From assembly GCA_023447015.1 (NCBI GenBank), contig JAEXPG010000261.1:1-9732 (forward strand): a stretch of DNA of 9,732 bases, in the 5' to 3' direction. Below the pieces are notes generated by a model, which did not search any database, had not been told where the DNA came from, and saw only the letters and a program-made list of their open reading frames with translations. This document shows, in pieces, positions 1 to 7,280 of the stretch. Position 1 is the first letter of the stretch. Every line of letters starts with the position of its first letter. Made by a program: the position numbers and the translations under genes. This DNA is from Verrucomicrobiota bacterium. GTDB taxonomy: Bacteria; Verrucomicrobiota; Verrucomicrobiia; Opitutales; Opitutaceae.

Positions 1-2
1 CC

Positions 3-2642
3 CCCGCCCGCCTGGCCCGCGCCGGCGGGGGGCGCGAGGGCGGCACCGCGCCTCCGGTGGTCTCATCCACGCTGCCCTTCGCGTTGCCGAGTTGGGATGC
101 GGCGCGGACGCTGCATTTCCGCAAGGAATCCATCATGGCGCAGGGTGTGATCGAGCTCACGCTCCCGGTCGTCGCGGGGCCGGCAGTGTTGACCGAGAAT
201 CGAGACGGACGGGAGTACTTCAGCGCCGAGGTGGCGTTGCCGGAGTTTCCGGCGGCGCTGCGTCCGGCGCCAAAGGTCGTGGGCATCCTCTGGGATGCCT
301 CGAGCTCGGGGCGGGGACGAGATCACGCGAAGGAGTTCGCGTTTCTCGACGCATGGTTCCGGCTGGTGCCGGACGTCGAGGTGCGGTTGGTGTGCGTTCG
401 CGAGCTCGCCGAGCATGCCGGGGATTTCAGCGTGCGCGGGGGCGACTGGGCGGCGCTGCGGCAGGTGCTCGAGAAGCTCGTCTACGACGGTGCGAGTTCG
501 CTCGATGGGCTGAAACGCGACCGGGCGGTGGACGAGTGGCTGCTGTTCTCCGACGGCTTGTTCAACTTCGGCGCCACCGAGCCGCGGGCGCAGATTGCGG
601 CGCTGAAGGCGCCGGTGCATGCGGTGCTGGCGAGCGCGACGGCGGATGCCGCGGGGCTGAAGGCGTTGAGCGTCGGCCGGGGCGGCGCGGTGGCGAATCT
701 CACCGGTGGGGAGGTGGAGGCGGCGGCGCAGGCGGTGCGCGCTCTGCCGCTGCAGGTGTGGGACGTTGCCCGTGATCCGCAGGCGGTGGCGCAGGTGTTC
801 CCGGAGGCGGGGACGGTGCTGACGAACCGGAACCTGAGCGTGACCGGGCTGCTGCGGGGCGAGCAGGCCACGGTGCGGCTGCGGATCGGCCGGAGTGAAC
901 GCGAGGCCCGCGTGGTCGAGGTCGCGGTGCGCTCCGGCGAGGGCGCCGGCACGCTGGCGGCGCGCGCCTGGGCCGCGGCGAAGATCGACACGCTCGCGCT
1001 CGACGCCGAGCGCAACCGCGACGACATCCGGCGGACCAGCCGGGAATTCGGTATCGTGACCGCGGACACTTCGTTGATCGTGCTCGAGACGGTCGCGGAC
1101 TACCTGCAGTTCGACATCACGCCGCCGGAGGAACTGCGCGCGGCGTGGAAGGCGTTGCGGCGCGAGCGGGAGGTTGGAGCCCGCAAGGAACGCGACGGAC
1201 ACCTCGACGGCGTGGTGGCGCAGTTCGCGGAGCGCGTGAAGTGGTGGGAGACGAAGCCGGCGAAGAAGCGTCCGGCCCCGGGGACGGGCGCGCCGACGAC
1301 GAGCATGGCACAGGACTCGACGACCGTTGCCGCGACGCGGCTTCCTGCCGGGACTACCGTGGCGGCCCCCGCTTCGGCTGCAGCGCAATCCCCGCAATTC
1401 GAGGTGGCGGTTGGCGGCGGCGGCGGCTCGGGTGGGACCGACGAGGAGGTGCTGGTGCTCAGCCCGTTCGAAGTCACCTCAGCGGCGAGCACCGGCTACA
1501 GGGCGAGCGAGACATTGGCAGGGACGCGGATCCGCACCGAGCTGCGCGACATCGGGAGTTCGGTGTCGGTCGTCACGAGCGAATTTCTCAAGGACCTCGG
1601 TGTGACCGACCCTCGCACGCTTCTGCAGTACTCCACCGGCTCCGAAGCCGGCGGCTCCTATGGCAACTTCGGCAGCGGTGGAGCGACCACCGAGGATGAG
1701 GAGCGAGCCGTCGCTCACGCACCGGCCGCGGACAGCGCAATCACGTTGCAGGCGTGGACGGCGAATGCCGGTTATCTCGATCACCTCCGCCGGGCGACGG
1801 CGGGCGAGCGGTACGCGGTGTATCTCGAGGAACGCGCCGACCACTGGTGCGATGTCGGCTTCTATCTCGATGTGGGCGGCTTCTTCCTCGAGGCCGGCGA
1901 GACGGTGCTGGGGGTGCGCGTGCTTTCGAATCTGGCGGAACTGCAGCTGGAGGATGCGGCGCTGCTGCGCGTGCTCGGCCACCGGCTGTTGCAGGCGGGG
2001 CGGCCGGAACTGGCGCGGCCGCTTTTCGAGCGCGTGCTCAAGATCCGCGGGGAGGAGCCGCAGAGCCGACGCGACCTCGCGCTCGCCTGCGCGGCGCAGA
2101 AGGACTTTCAGCGTGCGATCGATCTGCTTTGGGAAGTGGTGGAGAAACCGTGGCATGGCCGCTTTCCCGGGATCGAACTGCTCGCGTTGGGCGAGTTGAA
2201 CTCCATTGCCGCCACCTGCGGCGAGCGGGTTGATCTCGCGAAGGTCGATGCTCGGCTCCGGCAGGCGTTGCCGGTCGGGCTGCGCGTCGTGCTCACGTGG
2301 GATGCCGACGAGGTCGACATCGACCTGTGGGTCGACGACCCGGATGGCGAGCGGGTGTTCTACGGCCATCCTCGGACCGGGCAGGGTGGCCTGCTCTCCT
2401 GCGACTTCACGCAGGGGTATGGCCCGGAGGAGTTTGTCCTGCGGCGGCCGCACCCCGGCAAGTACACGGTGCGCATCGACCACTATGGTGACACCCGCAA
2501 CACTGCCCGCGGTCCGGTGACGGCGCAGGTGCGGATCATTACGGGCTACGGCACGCCCGAGCAGAAGGAGCAGTCAACGACAGTCCAGCTCGGAGCCGAG
2601 TCGCACGGGCTGGAGATCGGGAGCATCGAGATCCCGGAGTAA
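3..2642 (+). CDS. vWA - TonB-plug fragment - TPR - DUF2135 envelope protein (5' partial)
   Basis: The frame is open to the left edge (first full codon at base 3), so the gene almost certainly starts upstream. The GTG at 57 is only an internal candidate, used here to number residues. Seen: a vWA-like domain at about 70-240 with a MIDAS DxSxS (D80-S82-S84) and a later SDG (165-167). A conserved block at about 323-400 (REFGIVT, TSLIVLET) is typical of bacterial VIT/vWA proteins, so a VIT domain probably lies upstream. A Pro/Ala/Thr/Gly-rich linker covers 401-462 and a TonB-box plus partial plug covers 463-542. TPR-like helices follow at about 590-700, then a C-terminal DUF2135/YfaP-like domain at about 740-830 (DxDLWVDDPDG, then HPGKYTVRIDHYGD). 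vWA and DUF2135 proteins of this type are generally exported and bind protein partners. An envelope scaffold or surface role is inferred; no enzymatic site is visible. The plug piece is the odd part, because no beta-barrel follows it. A terminator follows the stop directly. Confidence 0.85.
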   Translation, partial: PARLARAGGGREGGTAPPVVSSTLPFALPSWDAARTLHFRKESIMAQGVIELTLPVVAGPAVLTENRDGREYFSAEVALPEFPAALRPAPKVVGILWDASSSGRGRDHAKEFAFLDAWFRLVPDVEVRLVCVRELAEHAGDFSVRGGDWAALRQVLEKLVYDGASSLDGLKRDRAVDEWLLFSDGLFNFGATEPRAQIAALKAPVHAVLASATADAAGLKALSVGRGGAVANLTGGEVEAAAQAVRALPLQVWDVARDPQAVAQVFPEAGTVLTNRNLSVTGLLRGEQATVRLRIGRSEREARVVEVAVRSGEGAGTLAARAWAAAKIDTLALDAERNRDDIRRTSREFGIVTADTSLIVLETVADYLQFDITPPEELRAAWKALRREREVGARKERDGHLDGVVAQFAERVKWWETKPAKKRPAPGTGAPTTSMAQDSTTVAATRLPAGTTVAAPASAAAQSPQFEVAVGGGGGSGGTDEEVLVLSPFEVTSAASTGYRASETLAGTRIRTELRDIGSSVSVVTSEFLKDLGVTDPRTLLQYSTGSEAGGSYGNFGSGGATTEDEERAVAHAPAADSAITLQAWTANAGYLDHLRRATAGERYAVYLEERADHWCDVGFYLDVGGFFLEAGETVLGVRVLSNLAELQLEDAALLRVLGHRLLQAGRPELARPLFERVLKIRGEEPQSRRDLALACAAQKDFQRAIDLLWEVVEKPWHGRFPGIELLALGELNSIAATCGERVDLAKVDARLRQALPVGLRVVLTWDADEVDIDLWVDDPDGERVFYGHPRTGQGGLLSCDFTQGYGPEEFVLRRPHPGKYTVRIDHYGDTRNTARGPVTAQVRIITGYGTPEQKEQSTTVQLGAESHGLEIGSIEIPE
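1443..1682 (+). other. TonB-box / partial plug module inside the vWA protein
   Basis: Residues 463-542 of the vWA protein (numbered from the GTG at 57) read like the N-terminus of a mature TonB-dependent receptor. There is a TonB-box-like VLVLSPFEV, then GY.A.ETLAGTR, then IGSSVSVVTSEFL, then a Gly-rich stretch (GGSYGNFGSGG). In Verrucomicrobiota receptors, as I recall them, these segments stand at the start of the plug. The rest of the plug and the whole 22-strand barrel are missing, and the text switches to Glu/Ala-rich sequence and TPR-like helices. The reading frame is intact across both joints. The piece sits in the linker between vWA and TPR, where an insertion would disrupt folding least. 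Confidence 0.7.
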
Positions 2643-2666
2643 TTTTGGGGTAGGTTGGAGGAACAG

Positions 2667-2699
2667 GCGGGCGCGGTTGCAGGGCCGCGCCCGCTCTTT
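2667..2699 (+). terminator. Rho-independent terminator after the vWA gene
   Basis: A perfect 10-bp G/C stem (GCGGGCGCGG at 2667-2676 with CCGCGCCCGC at 2685-2694) encloses an 8-nt loop and is followed by TCTTTG. It begins 25 bp after the TAA stop. The U-tract is short, but the stem is strong and the position is right, so the vWA gene and the following plug gene probably have separate transcripts. Confidence 0.7.
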
Positions 2700-2763
2700 G
2701 CACGAGGTGGACGGGACGATGTGGCGAGTTGGCCGACGAAATGGGCCAGGGCGCGCGGCGCGG

Positions 2764-2813
2764 CTGACAAGTGGCCGGGAAACTTCTGACAAAGTCTTAC
2801 ACGGGGCTGACAA
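2764..2813 (+). promoter_or_regulatory. Three CTGACAA direct repeats upstream of the plug-domain gene
   Basis: Identical heptamers CTGACAA lie at 2764-2770, 2786-2792 and 2807-2813, a period of 22 then 21 bp, close to two helical turns. A protein binding them would sit on one face of the helix. The third copy could double as a -35 element (CTGACA against TTGACA). The only nearby -10-like hexamer is TAGGCT at 2833-2838, with a too-long 20-bp spacer, so the core promoter is not settled. Operator or activator-site function is inferred from the spacing alone. Confidence 0.5.
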
Positions 2814-2888
2814 CTCGGGCGGGCGGATGCGGTAGGCTGGGCGGCGTCGGATCCAAACAACAAATCCAAGCCCAACCAACCACATCTC

Positions 2889-3899
2889 ATGAAAAACACT
2901 CGTTCCTTCCTTTTCGGTTCCCGCAACTCCGCGGCCGTTGATGAATCCGCTTCTGTTGCTGCGCGGGCGTCCGGTGCCGGCCGGCGTCCTGCGACTGCCT
3001 GCTCACGAGCAGCGGCACTCAAACCGTGGCTCGTTGCACCGCTGCTTGCGCTGTGCGGCGTGACGGGACTCGCCGGGCAGGAATCGTCGCCGGACCAAGG
3101 CGAGGCGGAGGAGACGGTGGTGCTCACTCCGTTTGAGGTTTCTGCTCCGGACCGCGGGTATGTCGCTACGCAGACGCTCGCCGGAACTCGGCTCAACACG
3201 AGCCTCAAGGGCATTGGATCGGCGATTTCGGTGGTGACCCCGGAGTTCCTTCGGAACGTCGGGGCCGTCACGAGCAATGCGCCAGCCGCGCCGCAGGTGC
3301 CGATCACGCTCATTCGCCGGGCGGATGCGGTGATCATCGAGTTCGCGGTCTCGAACTCGGCGGACAAGCAGGACCAGCGCAACAAGGAGCTGACCGACTC
3401 CGTCGACGCGCTGGCGGCGCAGATCAAGGCGACGCCGGGCCTGAAGTTCGAGAACCGCGAGGTGCAGCTCATGAGCGGCAACCGCTCACGCTCGCTCATC
3501 GGCAAGGGCGGGGCGGTCACGTCGTTCGCCAACTTCGCGATCTTTGCCGATCTCAGCGCCGACGACACGCGGCTCTACGAGCGTGTGAAGCAGGTGCGGG
3601 CGCTGGTCTCGGCCGCGAAGCTCGCCGGCGGCACGAAGGTCATCGACGGCCCGGTGGCGCTTTATCTGAAGCGGCCCAACGATCTGCGGAAGGATCTCCT
3701 CGGGAAGATCTTCGACGATCTCGAGACGGTGAAGAAGGGGTTGGGGAGCGACTTCGAGGTGTTGGTGACCGGCCTCAACGGTCCGGTCTGCCTGCGCAGT
3801 TGCTCGGAGCGCGAGGTGGAGCTGTGGATCAACTACAGCTTCACGATCCGCTCAATCCGCGAGCTGGAGCGCGCGAAGGCCGCGGGAGCGCGATCCTGA
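2889..3899 (+). CDS. Exported protein: long leader, TonB-box/partial plug, uncharacterised C-terminal domain
   Basis: 336 residues. ATG 2889 is the only sensible start (next Met is residue 195). No Shine-Dalgarno is visible; the 35 bases before it are A/C-rich and should be unstructured. Residues 1-44 are polar and basic, then a hydrophobic core at about 45-62 with likely cleavage near LAGQ-E: a signal peptide with an exceptionally long n-region. Residues 75-126 are a TonB-box/plug start (VVLTPFEV, QTLAGTR, IGSAISVVTPEFL). From residue 127 the sequence changes to an Ala/Pro joint and then a mixed alpha/beta domain to about 327 (LIRRADAVIIEFAVSNS, RNKELTDSVDALAAQI, a conserved-looking EVELWINYSF near the end). 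A distant resemblance to SIMPL (DUF541) domains is possible but weak. No barrel follows, so this is not a receptor. Probably periplasmic or outer-membrane associated; function unknown. Automated pipelines may label it TonB-dependent receptor plug protein. Confidence 0.85.
   Translation: MKNTRSFLFGSRNSAAVDESASVAARASGAGRRPATACSRAAALKPWLVAPLLALCGVTGLAGQESSPDQGEAEETVVLTPFEVSAPDRGYVATQTLAGTRLNTSLKGIGSAISVVTPEFLRNVGAVTSNAPAAPQVPITLIRRADAVIIEFAVSNSADKQDQRNKELTDSVDALAAQIKATPGLKFENREVQLMSGNRSRSLIGKGGAVTSFANFAIFADLSADDTRLYERVKQVRALVSAAKLAGGTKVIDGPVALYLKRPNDLRKDLLGKIFDDLETVKKGLGSDFEVLVTGLNGPVCLRSCSEREVELWINYSFTIRSIRELERAKAAGARS
3111..3266 (+). other. TonB-box / partial plug module in the second exported protein
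   Basis: Residues 75-126 of this protein align without effort to residues 464-515 of the vWA protein: by hand count about 30 of 52 positions are identical, with a one-residue gap. Synonymous positions differ throughout, so the two copies are not a recent duplication. The module stops after EFLRNVGA, earlier than in the vWA protein, which runs on into the Gly-rich GNFGSGG stretch. Confidence 0.7.
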
Positions 3900-4262
3900 A
3901 GCGACCCCGGCTGGCGCCGCGGCGGGTGGGCGTCGTCCGGTCGAGGTGTCCTTCGCGGTGATGCATGCGGCGGGCCGGCGGTGTGGTTCGATGGGGCGAG
4001 ACTGGCTCCGCAGGTTGAGCTTGCTGGACACGCCGAGCCGGCCTTGGACCGGCTCGGTGTTTTGGCGTGCGGCGGCGCGGGACGGGGGTTGGCGACGACG
4101 GAGGGACACCAGCGAAACATGCCGCGGGTCCTTGGCCCGCGCTCCCTGTGGTGGGCTCCGGATGCCCTGGCCGGGTGGTGGCGGAAATCGCCACAGAAGA
4201 CTCGCATTTGTGGTGGGTTCTCGCACTGATTTGACGCGAATTCCGCTGCATCCCCACTTGAG
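3900..4262. other. 363-bp intergenic region without a supported gene
   Basis: Small open frames here have no recognisable protein character. It holds the hairpin terminator at 4033-4063. It also has a 6-bp G/C hairpin at 4123-4141 (CGCGGG, 7-nt loop, CCCGCG) and a hairpin at 4191-4213 (CCACAGA against TTTGTGG, one G-U pair, 9-nt loop). A 12-bp direct repeat, TGTGGTGGG(C/T)TC, lies at 4147-4158 and 4209-4220 with one mismatch. TTGACG at 4231-4236 resembles a -35 box, but I find no -10 partner before the kinase start at 4263. Confidence 0.5.
4033..4063 (+). terminator. Rho-independent terminator downstream of the plug-domain gene
   Basis: A perfect 9-bp stem (CCGAGCCGG at 4033-4041 with CCGGCTCGG at 4049-4057) has a 7-nt loop and is followed by TGTTTT. 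It lies about 130 bp after the upstream stop, implying a longer 3' UTR. Outer arms CACGCC (4029-4034) and GGCGTG (4064-4069) are also complementary and could offer an alternative pairing around the T-run. Confidence 0.7.
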
Positions 4263-7199
4263 ATGATGAAGGTGCCTGTTCCGTTTCGCGCCCGGCGTGT
4301 GGCCCGGCGCACCGCCTTGGCCTACCTGGTGTTGGCCGCGCTGTGGATTCTTCTGTCGGACCACGCGGTCACTCTGGTCACTTCTGACCCATCCACGGTG
4401 GAGCGGCTGTCGCTGGTGAAGGGCTGGGCCTTTGTCGGGGTGACTGCGGCGTTGCTCTACTACGCGTTGCGGAAGCAGCTGGTGCGGCTCGAGACGGAGG
4501 CGGAGGCGCGGCAACGGGCGAGCGACGCACTGCGCGACGCGGAGGAGCGGCAGCGCTTGTTCGTGGAGCACGCGCCGGCGGCGTTGGCGATGTTCGATCG
4601 TGAGATGCGCTATCTGGCGGTGAGCCGCCGCTGGCTGGCCGACTACCAGCTCGCCGGACGCGATGTCGTGGGGCTCTCCCATTACGAGGTGTTTCCGGAG
4701 ATCACCGAGCAACTGAAGGCGATCCACCGCCGCGGACTGGCCGGCGAGGTGGTGTCGGCGAAGGCCGATCCCTTCACCCGCAAGGATGGGGCGGTGCGCT
4801 GGTTGCGCTGGGAGATGCGCCCGTGGCGCGATGCCCGGGGCGAGGTTGGTGGCATCGTTATCTTTTCCGAGGACATCACCGAGCGCATCACCACGGAAGG
4901 GGCGCTGCGCGCGAGCGAGGAGCGGTTCCGCTCCGTCGTCGAATCGTCGCCGGTGGCGATCTTCCTGCAGGCGGAGGGCAAGTTTGCCTACCTCAACCCG
5001 GCGGCGGTGGCGCTGTTCGGCGCGAAGGCGCCCGAGGCGTTGGTGGGACAGATGGTGCTCGACCGTTTCCATCTGGCCGACCAGCAGCAGGTGCTGGCGC
5101 GGATCCGCATGGTGAACGAGGAACGTCGGGCGGTGCCGCTGGCGGAGGAGCATCTCCTGCGGTGCGACGGCACTGTCGCCGAGGCGGAGGTGGCCGCCGT
5201 GCCGTTCCGGGTCGGGGAGACGGACGGCGCACTGGTCTTCGCGCGGGATATCACGGAGGAGAAACGCGCGCGGGAGCAGCTGCGGCTGCACGAGGCGGTG
5301 CTGCGCGAGACGGGCACGATCGCGAAGGTCGGCGGCTGGAGCTTCGATCCGACGACGGGCGAGGGCTTCTGGACCGAGGAGGTCGCACGCATCCATGACT
5401 GTGATCCCGCGGGACGGGCGTCGATGGCGCAGGGGCTGGAGTTCTACCGCGGCGAGTCGCGGGCGCGGATCGAGGCGGCGGTCAAGGCGGCCGTGGAGCA
5501 GGGGACGCCCTACGACCTCCAGCTCGAGCTCGTCACCGCCGCAGGGGCGCACAAGTGGGTGCGCACGATCGGCCACCCGGTCGTGGAGACCGGCAAGGTC
5601 GTGCGCGTGCGCGGGTCGTTCCAAGACGTCACCGAGCTGTACGAGGCGACCGCGGCGTTGCGCGAGAGCGAAGCGCGGTTCCGCGAGCTGGCCGAGACGA
5701 TCAACGAGGTGTTCTGGATCACGGATCCCGGGAAGACGCGCATGCTCTACGTCAGTCCCGCCTACGAGCGGATCTGGGGGGCGACCTGTGCGCATCTCTA
5801 TGCCGCGCCGCTGTCGTGGCTGGAGGCGGTTCATCCGGAGGATCGCGACCGGGTCGCGGCCGCCGCCGCCACCAAGCAGGCGACGGGCGAGTACAACGAG
5901 ACCTACCGCATTGTCCGGCCCGACGGCGGGCTTCGCTGGGTCCAGGACCAGGCCTTTCCCGTCCGTGATGCCGACGGCCGGGTGGTGCGCATCGTCGGCG
6001 TGGCCGAGGACATCACCGAGAAGAAGCGGATCGAGACCCAGTTCCTGCGCGCCCAGCGGACGGAGGCGGTCGGCGCCCTGGCCGGCGGCGTCGCGCACGA
6101 TCTCAACAACATCCTCACGCCGGTGCTCATGGCGGCCGGAGTGCTCAAGGGCGAGGCCGCCGAGGCGAACAACCTCGAGCTGATTTCGATGATCGAGCAG
6201 AGCGCCCGCCGCGGGGCCGACATCATCCGGCAGCTGCTGACCTTCAGTCGCGGCGTCGAGGGCGAGCGGATCGTGCTCCAGCCCCGCCACCTCATCCGGG
6301 AGATGGCCGCGATCGTGAGGGAGACGTTCCCGCGCGAGATTGAGCTGCTGGTGGATGTCGCTGCGGACCTGTGGAACGTGGAGGCCAACTCCACGCAGCT
6401 GCACCAGGTGCTGTTGAACCTCTGCGTGAACGCCCGCGACGCCATGCCGGCGGGCGGCCGGCTGATGATCGAGGCGCGCAATTGCCAACTGGCGCCGGAG
6501 GGGCGCGAGCTGGTCGGCGAGCTCAAGCCGGGGCCCCATGTCCTGATCACCGTGGCCGACACCGGCTGCGGCATGGCCCCCGAGGTGTTGGAGCGCATCT
6601 TCGAGCCGTTCTTCACGACGAAGGAGCCGGGGAAGGGGACGGGGCTCGGCCTGTCCACCGTGCTCGGCATCGTGCGCAGCCACGGCGGCCATGTCGGCGT
6701 GGCCAGCGAGCCCGGGCGCGGGAGTCGGTTCAAGGTGTACCTGCCCGCGCGGCCGGCGGGCGACTCGGCAGCGGTGGCCGCGGCGGCCGCACCGGCCAGC
6801 GGGCGCGGCGAACTGGTGCTCGTGGTCGATGACGAGGGGACGATCCGCGAGATGGCCCGGCATGTGTTGGAGAAGGGCGGATACCGGGTGCTTGTCGCAC
6901 GCAACGGCGAGGAGGCGCTGTCGCTCGCGCTGCAGCACGCGGGCGCCCTGCGGGTGGTGCTCACCGACATGATGATGCCCATCATGGACGGCCTGGCGCT
7001 CACGCGCGCCCTGCACTCGATCGATCTCGGGATCGTGGTGATCGCCACCAGCGGGATGGACCAGGAGACGAAACGTCCCGATCTCGCGGCGCTCGGCGTG
7101 TACGATTTCCTGCCGAAGCCCTGCGCCGCCACGGAGATGCTCGCGACGGTCCGCCGCGCGCTGGATGAACGCGGACCTGATTCGGTCCGCAGCGGATGA
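4263..7199 (+). CDS. Membrane-anchored multi-PAS hybrid histidine kinase
   Basis: 978 residues, two-component signalling. The N-terminus has two hydrophobic segments (about 18-33 and 52-68) around a short periplasmic loop, a layout common in PAS-kinases whose sensing is mainly cytoplasmic. Four PAS domains follow at about 93-207, 215-333, 343-458 and 468-588; the first, second and fourth end in DITE and the third in DVTE. HisKA is at about 597-665 with phospho-acceptor H612 in GGVAHDLNN. The HATPase has an N-box at 719-727 (NLCVNARDA), DTGCG at 766-770, EPFFTTK at 781-787 and GTGLGL at 792-797. After an Ala-rich linker (835-846) comes a receiver at about 850-970 with D856/D857, phospho-acceptor D902 (TDMMMP), T929 and K952 (PKP). 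All catalytic residues are present, so it should autophosphorylate and pass phosphate internally. No output regulator or Hpt protein is in view. The start is ATGATG at 4263/4266; the second Met is equally possible. No good Shine-Dalgarno. The signal is unknown. Confidence 0.95.
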   Translation: MMKVPVPFRARRVARRTALAYLVLAALWILLSDHAVTLVTSDPSTVERLSLVKGWAFVGVTAALLYYALRKQLVRLETEAEARQRASDALRDAEERQRLFVEHAPAALAMFDREMRYLAVSRRWLADYQLAGRDVVGLSHYEVFPEITEQLKAIHRRGLAGEVVSAKADPFTRKDGAVRWLRWEMRPWRDARGEVGGIVIFSEDITERITTEGALRASEERFRSVVESSPVAIFLQAEGKFAYLNPAAVALFGAKAPEALVGQMVLDRFHLADQQQVLARIRMVNEERRAVPLAEEHLLRCDGTVAEAEVAAVPFRVGETDGALVFARDITEEKRAREQLRLHEAVLRETGTIAKVGGWSFDPTTGEGFWTEEVARIHDCDPAGRASMAQGLEFYRGESRARIEAAVKAAVEQGTPYDLQLELVTAAGAHKWVRTIGHPVVETGKVVRVRGSFQDVTELYEATAALRESEARFRELAETINEVFWITDPGKTRMLYVSPAYERIWGATCAHLYAAPLSWLEAVHPEDRDRVAAAAATKQATGEYNETYRIVRPDGGLRWVQDQAFPVRDADGRVVRIVGVAEDITEKKRIETQFLRAQRTEAVGALAGGVAHDLNNILTPVLMAAGVLKGEAAEANNLELISMIEQSARRGADIIRQLLTFSRGVEGERIVLQPRHLIREMAAIVRETFPREIELLVDVAADLWNVEANSTQLHQVLLNLCVNARDAMPAGGRLMIEARNCQLAPEGRELVGELKPGPHVLITVADTGCGMAPEVLERIFEPFFTTKEPGKGTGLGLSTVLGIVRSHGGHVGVASEPGRGSRFKVYLPARPAGDSAAVAAAAAPASGRGELVLVVDDEGTIREMARHVLEKGGYRVLVARNGEEALSLALQHAGALRVVLTDMMMPIMDGLALTRALHSIDLGIVVIATSGMDQETKRPDLAALGVYDFLPKPCAATEMLATVRRALDERGPDSVRSG

Positions 7200-7224
7200 T
7201 CCGCCGGGCCCGCACCCCGCGGGC
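7171..7224 (+). other. Cluster of three inverted repeats at the kinase stop codon
   Basis: Three small inverted repeats follow one another. The first is GCGGACC (7171-7177) with GGTCCGC (7184-7190) and a 6-nt loop. The second is GCGGA-TGA-TCCGC (7192-7204), whose three-base centre is the stop codon. The third is GCCCGC (7208-7213) with GCGGGC (7219-7224). No T-run follows. They may act as an mRNA stabiliser or partial terminator between the kinase and the oxidase; function is inferred. Confidence 0.4.
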
Positions 7225-7280
7225 ACCGTGGTGACAGATGGGTTGCGCGGAGCGTCGCCGCGCGCCAAGGTCTGCGCCCC

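Noticed and set aside
63..1397. A 444-codon minus-strand frame opposite the vWA gene
   Set aside because: Arg/His-rich shadow with no recognisable domain; the plus strand carries the MIDAS and other vWA motifs.
2889..3899. Calling the plug-bearing gene a TonB-dependent receptor or a receptor pseudogene
   Set aside because: The frame is intact, ends normally, and the C-terminal 200 residues form a coherent soluble-looking domain with no barrel strands; no barrel remnant lies downstream.
3946..4266. Short plus-strand open frames of 82 and 106 codons in the intergenic region
   Set aside because: They run through the terminator hairpin and repeats and have Arg/Gly/Trp-rich low-quality composition with no ribosome site.
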